Below, piece by piece: positions 33,412 through 43,875 of a stretch of 64,000 nucleotides of DNA. The notes beneath the pieces are model-generated. The model was not told where the DNA came from, did no database searches, and was given only the letters and a program-made list of their open reading frames with translations. The number at the start of each line of letters is the position of its first letter. Positions within the stretch are counted from its first letter, which is position 1. Source of the stretch: Apostichopus japonicus (taxonomy: Eukaryota; Echinodermata; Holothuroidea; Aspidochirotida; Stichopodidae); NCBI RefSeq assembly GCF_037975245.1, contig NC_092577.1, forward strand, positions 21,512,898 to 21,576,897. The letters run 5' to 3'. A program made the position numbers and the translations under genes.

Positions 33412-33770
33412 CCCAAGCAACGTGTCATGACCATCATTTGTTTCAGTGACCCCGAAACACCTGAATTGACCCCTCATTTGTTCATTTCTGATTTTTACAG
33501 CCAGATATATGACATTTCCTTTTTTTCTGGCGGCCATCTTGGATTTTGGCCGCCATCTTGGATATGGGTTGCCCAAGCAACATGCCATGACCATCATCTG
33601 TCTCAGTGAACCTAGGAAACACCTGAATTGACCCCTCATTTGTTCATTTCTGATTTTTACAGCCAGATATATGACATTTCCTTTTTTCTGGCGGCCATCT
33701 TGGATTTTGGCCGCCATCTTGGAAAATCGGAGCCGATCAAGTGGGTTCCACGGATAAAATCGATAGATAG
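33412..33770. repeat. Two tandem ~165-bp units with AAGATGGCGGC cores
   Basis: Units starting CCCAAGCAACRTGYCATGAC at 33412 and 33572 are about 90 percent alike and each contains TGACCCCTCATTTGTTCATT and two GGCGGCCATCTTGGAT-type strings (AAGATGGCGGC on the minus strand). Flanks the truncated RT fragment; the inverted relative is at 32225-32400. Confidence 0.85.
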
Positions 33771-33839
33771 TTCGAAAAGAAACTCCATGCCAAATTTGGT
33801 ACTTTTGTCCGGCCGGTAACGTTAAAGTTGCTAAGCCAC

Positions 33840-34315
33840 CTGACTAGACCGGGATACCACACGTGGGCTTTATGCCCTGCTATAAACAGGAAGGAGGGAA
33901 TGTCCTGTTTCAGGTCGATCCGAACCTGTCGGTGCCCGTTCGACACCCCAGGTGCCTGTGCATAGGAGCACATTTTGACAGCCTTGACAGCCCCAAACCG
34001 ACCCAAAACAGTTACGACAAGTTCCTGTCGCACCTCTAGTCCTACGTGGATGATAGTTACCCATACGGATCGCTCGTATGGAGTAACTGTCATCCCCTCG
34101 ACGTTACTCAGCAACGTGACACCCTTCTGACGGGCCATGTCACTGGTAAAACGTAAATCGTACGTATTACGACCCTGGAGACCTTGCAAAGCATCAACCT
34201 CTCCAGGCACAACAACACCCTTGCTCTTCAAAATACTGAAAACTTGCACCGGTGGAACCGCTTCTTCACCGGTTAAGGACAACTTAACAATCCGAGAATC
34301 ACGGCGCGATGCCAT
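33840..34315 (-). pseudogene. Tx1-like LINE ORF1 (nucleic-acid-binding protein), N-terminal part
   Basis: From an ATG at 34315 the minus strand is open through about 158 residues: a basic start (MASRRDSRIVKLSLTGEE), an RRM-like region (TPYERSVWVTIIHVGLEVRQ, LGRFGAVKAVKMC), then FLFIAGHKAHVWYPG. This is the layout of ORF1 proteins of L1/Tx1-type LINEs, which bind LINE RNA and usually continue into CCHC zinc knuckles. Here the LINE text ends near 33843 and runs into unrelated repeat, so the zinc knuckles are missing. Confidence 0.65.
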
Positions 34316-34499
34316 GATACCGAAGGTGGCTAGGACACAGGGGAGTAATAAAAAACAAAGTTAAAACAGGTTAGCGAAACTACAAACGAACTGAGGAAAA
34401 CAGACGAACACACCCGCCTGGCGGGAAGTATAGCACAGCACAGTACAATAACAGCTGTAATGGATGAAGAGCGAGAGCGAAAAACACATCCGCACTCCA

Positions 34500-34656
34500 C
34501 GAAAGCCAACTGCAACTGGTTTTTTGATTGGGTTGTTGGGGGTTTGTCTCTGCAGGTCGGTGTGCGTATTTTGAGCTTTCTTTTTTAGAATGGGATGTTT
34601 AAGGTAGTGCCGTTTGGCCGTGACGTTTTGGATTCCGCAGGGCGGGTCACGTAAAA
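34500..34656 (+). repeat. Tx1-like LINE 3' untranslated region fragment
   Basis: Shares ordered blocks with 52010-52161: GTCTCTGCAGGTCGGYGKGC, AGAATGGGATG, GTAGTGCCGTTTGGCCGTGA, and the terminal GGCGGGTCACGTAAAAAG. Here the fragment is 5'-truncated at about 34500 and followed by CACTGTAACT. Confidence 0.8.
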
Positions 34657-34764
34657 AGCACTGTAACTCCACTTCACATTGTTTTTGGTTTCGATGAAAA
34701 TCGTAACCTATGCATTCATGCAGGTGTAGAGTGTTTGTATGTATGTGTGCGTGTGTGCAGTGGC

Positions 34765-34960
34765 GTAGCCAGGATCTCTTTCAGTGGGGCGCTGGGGGCT
34801 TCAACATTTCCTGGGGGGGGGGGGGCTTGACCATTTTCTTTTATCTAAGCGGAGCGCCACTATGAGTTGGCGCTTAGCGTACCTAAAATTTTTAGCTAAA
34901 AAGGCCTCCTAGATCGTTGGAAATGACACTTCCCAGGTCTTCTAAGCTGCTCTTAAGTTT
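34765..34960. mobile_element. Possible truncated hAT-like end
   Basis: CAGTGGCGTAGCCAGG at 34760-34775 resembles the hAT-type terminus at 35240, and the following TATCTAAGCGGAGCGCCACT and GAGTTGGCGCTTAGCGT echo the inside of that element (35300-35340). No matching right end or target duplication was found. Confidence 0.4.
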
Positions 34961-35239
34961 TCTGATGAAGAGATCCCATGTTTTGATATGGTAATCAAAT
35001 AGTTGAGTGAAATAGAAAGAAAAAAACAACCTGGTAATTTACTTTCAAATATCATTACATATCTTTGTGAGTTTGACACCGGCATTGACATTTTTCGACA
35101 AATCTTTTGCGCGTGGAAAATACAGAAAGATTGACTGGGCTTTCAGCAAAGTAACATACTGAAATGACCGAACTATATGTCAAACTTACATCAAAGATTG
35201 CGTCTGAAATATTATTAGGGTGATAGACTGATTGGCCGG

Positions 35240-36372
35240 CAGTGGCGGAGCTAGGGGTATTGGTCAGGGGGAGTGGCCTGTAGGGCCGCTTTCGACACTA
35301 TCTAAGCGGAGCGCTACCACAGGTTGGCGCGGAGCGTAGAGATTTTTTGGAAGTTTATATATTCCCTACATCGCCGTAAATGACCCTTTCCGGGCCTTGC
35401 TAATTTGCAGATATACGAAGAATAAATATGTGTCATCGCCATTTGTGACAAGTCTGAAGTTTATTTGGGTGTTGAAAGTACATGCGCTTCATCACAATAC
35501 CTGTGGTATCTTTGGGTGCTTTTTACGTGCTAAGAAACGGACACGGACCAAAGGTCAACCAAATCAAAAACAAACCCAGTCTGTAAAGCAACAACTGAAA
35601 CGCATCAATCTCTCACTAACGCAGCGTTTAACGTGACGCGAAAAGGGCACGGACCCAAAGGCCAACAGAAGCAAAACAAACAAGCCCCAAAAAGCCAACC
35701 CCAAACCACAAAGAGAAAAAATAAACCAACCTATATTATGTAACGACCACACCGCCCCCACACCTACCAACTAACTCACTCCAAATTTCATCCGGGGAAC
35801 GCCGTCCCGATAGTAGACGACGGGCTTGCGCCAGCGTCTACGGAAGGCAGTGTCGGGAAGCCGTGCATGGTCCGCCTCCATGCGCAACCTGATGTCACTT
35901 TGCACGAGGGGGACAACATCGTCTGCCCTCCAGACGTCCCCATCGAAGACTAGGCGGCATCTGCTGTTCCAGATGTGTCTCCTGATGACAGCGGCAAACA
36001 ACAACAGCAGATCCCTAACCCAGGTTGGGCACACAGGGGGCAACAAACCATACAAAACAAAATCACTACTAATGGCCCACTGTGTGCAACCAATAACACC
36101 AATCACGAAGGCGTGAAACCAATCCCACACCAACTGGACAAAGGGACAGTCCAGTGGTATCTTTGGGAGTGCTCATGTTTTCGAAAACAGTCAACTACAC
36201 CCAAAAAATGTGACAAATGTCAATAGGTAGATCATGACAGTGCAATAAAAAAGTCAATAATCGCGAATAAGTGAAAAGTGCTAAAAAGCTGAAAAGGGCG
36301 CCAGCAGTCCATTTGAGTCCGTCAGGTGGGGGGGGGGGGGTCCGCCCTGACTTTTTGGACGCTCCGCCACTG
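35240..36372. mobile_element. hAT-type non-autonomous transposon with 8-bp TSD
   Basis: The left end CAGTGGCGGAGC and the right end GCTCCGCCACTG are perfect 12-bp inverted repeats, and TTGGCCGG flanks both sides (35232-35239 and 36373-36380), an exact 8-bp target duplication as hAT enzymes make. The element is 1133 bp, encodes no hAT transposase, and contains a minus-strand Tx1-like LINE 3' fragment (35640-36140) that must have inserted into it or been carried along. Confidence 0.88.
35640..36140 (-). pseudogene. Tx1-like LINE ORF2, C-terminal fragment inside the hAT element
   Basis: The minus strand is open for 120 residues (36133-35771): SDFVLYGLLPPVCPTWVRDL, RRHIWNSRCRLVFDGDVWRA, QSDIRLRMEADHARLPDTAF, then RRRWRKPVVYYRDG. 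It aligns end to end with the C-terminus of the ORF2 at 48705-52001 and with the copy at 30210-30525, with which it is more alike. The 3' end is near GTGACGCGAAAAGGG (35631). A second related string (GGACACGGACCAAAGG) precedes it at 35539. Confidence 0.75.
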
Positions 36373-36877
36373 TTGGCCGGTAGTTCTCACCGGGTACGTC
36401 CCAGAAAACCTGATTGAAAATGTAACAGGGTATCGAGGCAATGACGTGAGCAATGATGTGAGAAACATGTGTATGATGTCAGCATTTTTTACCTTCTTTG
36501 GCATTCAACATCTTCTTTGGCATTCAAGTACCTGGAAACCACCTTTCTATAAGGGTATAGTATTGCTCACTAGATTGTTTGATCAGTTAATGCGCACTTG
36601 GTTACAAGATTAGTTTGTATTAGTTTTATTTGTATGTTAGGGATTATGGATATTTAAAAAAAAGAGTGACGATGGCAAAGTTTGCCCGAACAGTCGAACA
36701 CACAGATTCAGTAGTAAACATTATGTATGTTGTAGAGCAGGAATTAAATTATTCGACGGTCGTTAACATGCGTTTTCAATACAGTGCGACTACTGTAGAC
36801 TTCTCGGCCTATGCGCTATGTCATGTAAGGTTTTCCAGCAACTATAGCCTACTGCCGGTCCGCGGTCGAAGGGTCGT

Positions 36878-36911
36878 TCATGAGTGGTCATCATGAAGAT
36901 GACCACTCATG
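36878..36911. repeat. Perfect 14-bp hairpin
   Basis: CATGAGTGGTCATC and its exact reverse complement GATGACCACTCATG are separated by 5-6 bases. Lies at the left border of the AGGTCA-rich repeat array. Confidence 0.8.
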
Positions 36912-36929
36912 AAGTGACAAGCTTCATAC

Positions 36930-38560
36930 TTTTGGACAAGTTGCAAATGGTATAGGGGAATATTTTCAAACTTAAAGGTCATGTGATCCAACGTCACCAA
37001 AGGTCAGCTAATGTTAAAAAAGTATTTTGGGGGGAGAAAATGGGCAAAGAAAAATTGTTTCAATTTTGACAGTCATGCTTTATTTAGGTCTCACCGATCA
37101 AAAATGTCAATTGGTTGACCTCCGGGTGACCTTTGTGTGTTAAGTTATGTATACCAGTTGAAAGTTAATTTTTGGACATTTAATGCAATTAAATCTCAAT
37201 GCCAAGGTGTGACATGGTTGATATTTTGGGACAAGTTGTCAATGGGATGGTGGAACATTTTGAAACTTAAAGGTCATGTCATCTGTGGTCACCAATGTTA
37301 TCATATCTGTTGACACGCTTGTAGGTCTCTTATACTTCTGACATTTTCGACGCCATAGTAAGATCTCAAAAGTGCCTTTTGATAAAAAATCTGATCACAT
37401 TTTGTGATCACAAAAGTGTTGGCTATAGTGGTGGTTACTTTATGGGAACATGCAGGACCACAATTACTTGGACTATTTGAGCCCAATCTTGCTTGATAAT
37501 ATTATGTTTATTGTCATATACCCCAAGCAAGGAACCACGGTGCCCTTGGGCTCTTGTTGATAAAAACCATTAGGTCATCCAAGGTCATTCAAGGTCGATT
37601 ATGTGCAAAAAACTGCCAAATTATGCTACGTTTTGCAACAACTTCTAGTGACAAAGTCTGGCATGGCCGAGATATTGGCACGAGTTGTGAATGAAGTAGG
37701 GGCACGTTTTCCAAAATAACCGTGATGTGATCCAAGGTCACCAAAGGTCAATTATGGGTAAAAAAAAGTTTTTCTGGGCAATAACTTGTGAAACTACCAT
37801 TGACAGGGTCCGACATGGTTCATATTTGTGGACCAGTTGTGAATGGGGTAAGGGATCGTTTCAAAACATAACAGTCATGTGATCCAAGGTCAACAAAGGT
37901 CAGTTAAAGGTCAAAATGTATTTTTTTAAATAACTTGTGAAACTACCACTGTCAGGGTCCGACCATGGTTGATATTTTGGGACTAGTTGTTAATGGGATA
38001 AGGGATCGTTTCCAAACATAACAGTAATATGAACCAAGGTAAAAAAAGGTCAATTATGGGTCAAAAACTTTTATTTTGCCAATAACTTGAGAACGAAATG
38101 GTTACCAAGGTTGGGAGTTACGCTGTTGTAATATAATAGTCCACTGCATCTCGGTGCACTTTTACCTCAGGTTGACCCCCAGTGACCTGTATAAGCTTCT
38201 CTCAAGTTGATTCTTTGAAGTTTCGTGGGGATATTCCGATCTAAATTGCCCATAAGTGGACTCTTCTGCAACCTTAATGTGCGAAGTTATTAGAGATTTG
38301 GCTTGGTGTGTGGATTCATAACATTGAATACAAGAACCCAATTGTTTTTGATGGAGGTGTGTATAACCAAGTATAGTAGGCTGACCTGTGTTGGCATGCC
38401 ATAGTGTTATTGTAACAGCTATTTCTGGTTATACTAACAAGCAGAAGTCTAGTGCATTCTGATTGTTGAATATTTTTCGGAGCCTATTTCCTTTCGGGAA
38501 GTGCTTGGCGAGAAGTCTAAAAAACAATTACCCCCATTAGATTTAACATTACGGCTGTAA
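36930..38560. repeat. AGGTCA-rich repeat array, block 1
   Basis: Repeated modules include GTCATGTGATCCAAGGTCA, CAAAGGTCAATTATGGGT, ATAACTTGTGAAACTACCA, and GGTTGATATTTTGGGACAAG, at about 37200, 37640, 37780, 37920 and 38030. A sub-block ends at 37515-37555 with GCAAGGAACCACGGTGCCCT then TGGGCTCTTGTT, which recurs at 60543-60574. Non-coding. Confidence 0.85.
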
Positions 38561-38669
38561 GGTGGGTTATAACCATGTTATGTTCCTGGTACGGGGTTTC
38601 TTTCAGGGTTGCTTATTGCTGCTCTCCTTACTATTGTTGTCTTGGTGACAGCCCGATATTCAAAAGGTT

Positions 38670-39325
38670 CTATTTTCATTACGTTCATAAGGGTCATTTT
38701 CCATAAGGTTCATTGTTCAAAAGGTTCGCTATTCATAATGAGCAAAAAGGTTCACTGTTCATAAGGTTCGTTATTCATAATAGAAAAAAGTTCGTCGTTC
38801 ATAATTCATAATGGTGTGAAAAGGGCTCCTTATTCATAATAGGCCTAGCCAAAAAGGTTCGGTATCATTCACAATGAGGAAAAGGACTCCTTTAGGAAAC
38901 GTACAAGTTAATGCCGTTAATATGTCGAAAATGTAGGTTTTACTTTTTCTTCATAGAGTGTGGCTCATATTCTCTGCAAAATTATGCATCCGCCCACCAT
39001 CTGGTGGTGCCCTCCCCCCCCCCCCCCCGAATAAAATGTAGGTTGATGCCACTGGTTGAACACGAAAATGGAGGACGTCTTTTGCACTTGTATGACGCAC
39101 TTCTCTCCTATTATGAATAACGAACCTTTTTTCACATTGTGGATTACGAACCCCTTCATCGATTATGAATGTCGGACCCTTTCTCCTTTTATGAATAACG
39201 AAACTTTTTGTCTACTGGATTACGAACCCTTTGTCCCATTATGGAAAACGAACCGTTTTGCCTATTATGAATATCGAACCTGTTCCCATTATAAATACCG
39301 GACCTTATGAATTATGATCCCTTTT
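38670..39325. repeat. Foldback built from GAATAACGAACCTT units
   Basis: The left arm (about 38670-38885) contains AAAAGGTTCGTTATTCATAA-type units; the right arm (about 39107-39325) contains the reverse complement, TTATGAATAACGAACCTTTT-type units, five to six in each arm. The middle (38890-39100) includes a C-run and unique sequence. It separates two blocks of the AGGTCA-rich array. Confidence 0.85.
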
Positions 39326-39328
39326 TGG

Positions 39329-41500
39329 TTCCTTGCTTTAGCAAAAGGAACCTATGCAGTCAGGTTGGCGTGTATGTGTGTGTGTATGTGTGTGTGTGCG
39401 TCTGTGACACTTGCTTAGGTACGCTCTATCTCAATAAGGGAATGTTGGATTGAGGCCAAACTTGTACTATAGATCCGCCATATGGAGAAGGTGTGCCCTA
39501 TTGTTTTTGGTGCCCACAAAGGTCACCAAAGGTTAGCTATGGTCCAAAAACCAAAAAATATTAAAACTGCAATAACTCCCAGTGCCAATGTTCGACAAGG
39601 TTGATATTTTGGGACAAGTTGTGAACTGGTTAGTTGAACATTTTCAAACTTAACAGTCATGTGATCCGAGGTCACGAAAGGTCAATTAATGATAAAAAAC
39701 TAGTATTTTTGCGATAACTTGAGAACGAATTGTCCGTTAGGGTTGGGAGTTGCTTCAATGTTATCCAATTGTTGACCCGCATCTGGGTGACCCTTCACCT
39801 CAATTTGACCTCTGGTGACCTTTACGTGTTTTGGGGATTTTCACAGTTTCGATGCTATTTTCAGATGTTAAAAGTACTTTCTGATCATAAATGTCAATAG
39901 GTTGACTCCTGTGTGACCTTCGTGTTCGAAGTTATATGGGGTCAAAGTTTTTGGTCGAGTTAGGATAGCTGTACACACTTGTCAAGTTTTTTTTTGGAAT
40001 CAGGAGATGAAACTACATCTGAAACCAAGGTCAAAAGGTCAAAGGTCACATTAGAAAAAATGCGCTTATTTTGGGAGGAAACAAGCAAAAAAGAAAATAT
40101 TTGGTTTTGATGCTAGATTTGGATATAGAAGGTACCTTCCGATCACAAATGTCGATGGGTTGACACCCGTGTGACCTTAGTGTGTGAAGTTATATGAGGT
40201 CAAAGTTAATTTTCAGACATTTAATGCAATAATTCCCACTTCCAAGGTGTGACAGGGTTGATATTTTTGAACAAGTTGTAAATGTGGTATAGGGTAATAT
40301 TTTCAAACTTAACGGTCAATTTATGTTAAAAAACTAGTATTTTGGGGGAGAAAATGGCAAAGAAAAAAAACAAGAAACTCCCACTGACAGGGTCCGACAT
40401 GGTTGTTATTTTGGGACAAGTTGTGAATGGGGTAAGGGATCGTTCCCAAACATAACGGTCATATGATCCAAGGTCAACAAAGGTCAATTAGGGGTAAAAA
40501 ACTAGTTAGTAATTTTGCAATAACTTGAGAACAAAATGTCCGTCAAGGTTGGGGGTTACGCTATTGTAATCCATTAGTTGACTAGCATGTGAGTGACCTT
40601 TGACCTCAGTTTGACCTTTCGATGACCTATATCAGTTTCTTTGGTTATTTGAAGTTTCGTGTCCATAATCGGATCTCAAAGGTACAGGTCATAAATGTCA
40701 ATGGGTTGACCTCTGTGCGACTTTCGTGTGTGCAAAGTTATCAGAAGTCAATTTTTTGATTAATAAGTACAGTTGTACTTCAATAGTCGACCTGCATTTG
40801 TGTGACCTTTGACCTCAGGTGACCTATACATTGGTTTCTTTGGTTATTACAATTTTCGTAGCCATGTTCGGGTCTGAAAAGTATCTTTTCATCAATATTG
40901 TCCATGCGTTGACCCCTGTGCGACATTCCTTTGGAAGTTATCAGAGGTTAGAGGTTTCGTTTGGTTTTAAAAAGCACATGTGGTTACGATGGTTGTACAG
41001 ACTTGTAATGTTGCCTTTTTTGAATCAGTGTGTCAAATTACATCCTACTATGAGGTCAAAAGGACAAATCTTGAAAAATAAGCTCATTTTGGAGAAAAGG
41101 CGCAAAGAAAAGAAGTTTGTCAATATGTTGATATGAGATAGAGCTTTGTGTGCTATATAGAGGAAACCAACTCCTGCTTCAATCGGACACCAAGTTCTCA
41201 AGTTATGAGGGTCCAAAGGTTAGTTTTAATACCTTTTTAGCAATAACATTGTGTGTGAACATTAGAGCACTTAACAATTTAGGATAGAGTGCACATCATC
41301 GAGGGCAACATTTTGATAAAAACTGTCAGGTCATTTAAGGTCACTAATGGGCAAACAATGCCCACTAATATGTTAATTCATTAATTGACAGAAAATGCCC
41401 ACTGATGTTAATTTTTTAGTTGATAAAGTCCAACATGGCTGATGTATTGGGACAAGTTGTGAAACAAATAGGGGCACATTTTTAAAAACAGCATGAGGCT
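39329..41500. repeat. AGGTCA-rich repeat array, block 2
   Basis: Begins with GGTTCCTTGCTTTAGCAAAA then GGAACC and a GT microsatellite (39370-39400), followed by modules shared with block 1 (TTGATATTTTGGGACAAGTT, TGATCCRAGGTCA, GATAACTTGAGAACGAA, GTTGACCYSYGTGTGACCTT). Near 40028-40050 there is AGGTCAAAAGGTCAAAGGTC. No coding content. Confidence 0.85.
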
Positions 41501-43430
41501 ACTAACATTTGCAAATAACAGTTGCAATACCTATGCATATAAACATGGTCAGTACTCAGTAAAAATATTTCCTCTTGTTACACCTCCAATGAAGTTCCAT
41601 ACTACAGGCCAATATATTATCCCCCCCCCCCTTTAAAGGTACCAGACATGTCTTACTCAACTTTCCCATAATCATTAATCATATTTTCACAGATGTTTTA
41701 TACAAACACCTATCTTGATTGTGTACTGGACCAATTTGACCTTTTGATAAAGGGGTATAATGCAGAAACTATTATCATCAATTATAAGATATTAGATTGC
41801 TTGGGTTTTAAATTTGAGTCTGTGTTGAGTGAGAAGATGCTGGTGTCCCTTGTACCAGGGAGTTCTAACTACCAAATCCCTGGGTGACCTGATTGGGATA
41901 TAGTAAGTAGTACTTACTGTACAAAGTAGTATCGAACAACAGGTGATCACTCTGCTGCTAACTTCAGAAAGAGCCAGACTCAACAATACTACATTTATAA
42001 CACAGCATTCAGCCTACAGGACAGTCTTCTTCAAGTACTTTGTTAATACTTCAATTCAACTTGTTCTGTTTCACTGCAGTAAGGTATGTACCATTGTTTT
42101 GCATTTAATATAAATGTAAATTAATGTAAATTTATTACTGAATACTGGATAAGTTTGGAATGGAATCAGGATTTGTGACTAAACAAACCTTGAAGTATAT
42201 CCAGCTAGTCAAGTATGCTAGCCTAGAACTATTAGTGTTAAAATCCTTTCATAATAATAGTTAGGCTTTCAGTTCAAGTATTAATGTGTAATTTAGTAAT
42301 ACAGTGTTGGCAGGAACCAGGGCCAGTATATTCAACCAATTTACAAGTTTTTAGAAATGTCTAGTCTAGTTTACTAGTAATATTAGTACTAGGTTAGTCT
42401 AGAAGTATGCAACTACCATACTGTTCCATGGAGCATGTAAACAATCTTTTTCGAATTTTCTCATAATGAATATAGTTAGGCTTCAAGAACTTACAATTAT
42501 GAGTTATGTTCAAGAATTGTGTTATTTATGGGTTATTCTGTCTGAAGTTTCGTTTTAATTGAGATAGATAAAAGAAGAAATATGGAAATTAATCCTTTCA
42601 CTTTGAGATTTCTTTTATAAATTAAGGGTTCGAATTCAATCTGGTGCTATATTTTGCTACTTAAAGTAACTTTACGTTCAAGAATTGTCTTATTTTTTGG
42701 GGTTATTAATCTGTCTGGAATTACGTTTTTAATTGAGACAGATAAAACATTAAGGGTCATTAGATGCAATCTTGTGCTATATTTTGCAACCTTAAATGAT
42801 TGATTGTGTTTTAGAAATTTTGGTTTGAATACTTTTTTAACACTCCACATCCCATCTGGGGGGGAGGAGGCACAATGTTTCTGGAGAGGGCATGCCCACC
42901 CCCATACCCGGCAACACATAGGCATTGCACTGCATTCAGGTAGTTCTTCCAACATGTAAATTTTGTTCAATTTTACTTTCTTACTCTTAGTAAGACTGTG
43001 TCTTATAGCTATTGATTTTGCCTTTTTTGATCAGTGTTGAAAGAAAATCGTAATTGAATTTCATTTTCAGGAATTTATGCTGGTGATTTCAGAAAGTGAC
43101 ACAGACTGATAATACAGCCTTCAGTACAGTCCACGGGACAATCAACAGTCCACTTAACTTCATTTCAACTTCATGCTTCAACTTGTTTAGGGTCGCTGCA
43201 GTAAGGTAATACCTTTGTTTTACATTTAATATGATAAATGTATTACTGGATACTTCTAAGTATGTAATGGAATCATGATCAGTTTACTTTTTGAAAAAAA
43301 CAAACTTTGAAGTATATCCAGCTGGTCAAGTACTATTGCCATAGTATTGATATTACTTGTTAACAGCCTACTCAGTCTAAAGTACTCCTAGCTTTTAATC
43401 TATAAGTAGTATGTAGGTTATTATCAAGGT
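41501..43430. other. No supported gene; diverged direct duplications
   Basis: 41955-42225 and 43085-43335 share ordered blocks (CACTGCAGTAAGGTA/CGCTGCAGTAAGGTA, TTGAAGTATATCCAGCTRGTCAAG). A shorter pair at 42507-42580 and 42676-42750 shares GTTCAAGAATTGT and GTTTTAATTGAGA. 42622-42668 and 42752-42798 resemble 5219-5265. Confidence 0.55.
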
Positions 43431-43559
43431 GACATCCCTATGTTCCTATGTTTCGACGTCTCTATAAGTTCCAAATTCTCTCTGTTCCAACGTCTCTATG
43501 TTCTCACAGCAATTTTTGGTATCCACAACTTTGGTTTTACCAAGAGAAGTAGTTTTGTA

Positions 43560-43875
43560 ACCCAAATTTCTGGGGACCAATTTTTTTGGAATAAATTTTT
43601 TGGGACCAAATTTTTTTTGGGACTTGGTCGAAAAAAAAATTGGTCCGAAATCATGTCGGTCCAAAAAAAGGTGGTCCGAAATCATGTTGTCCAAAAAAGA
43701 TGTGGGTACGAAAAAAATTTGGTTCGAAAATTGTTGGTCAAAAAAAAATTGTATGAAGAAAATAATTTGCTCCAAAACAATTTTGGTCCGAAAAAATGTC
43801 CTCAAACATGTTTGGTCCGAAAAAACTGGGTCCGAAAAAATTTTGGTAAAAAAAGGAAAGTCCAAAAATTATAGA
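43560..43875. repeat. GGTCCGAAAAAAW minisatellite
   Basis: Units of about 18-24 bp with TTGGTCCGAAAAAA or its reverse complement (TTTTTTGGGACCAAA) at the left edge. Both strands are open across it because of the repeat, giving Phe/Lys-rich frames that are not genes. Confidence 0.85.

Noticed and set aside
33289-33717. 142-residue minus-strand ORF
   Set aside because: Its internal repeats are the tandem AAGATGGCGGC units read in one frame.
39056-39310. 84-residue ORF with repeated NEPF-like text
   Set aside because: Reads the GAATAACGAACCTT units of the foldback; not a protein gene.
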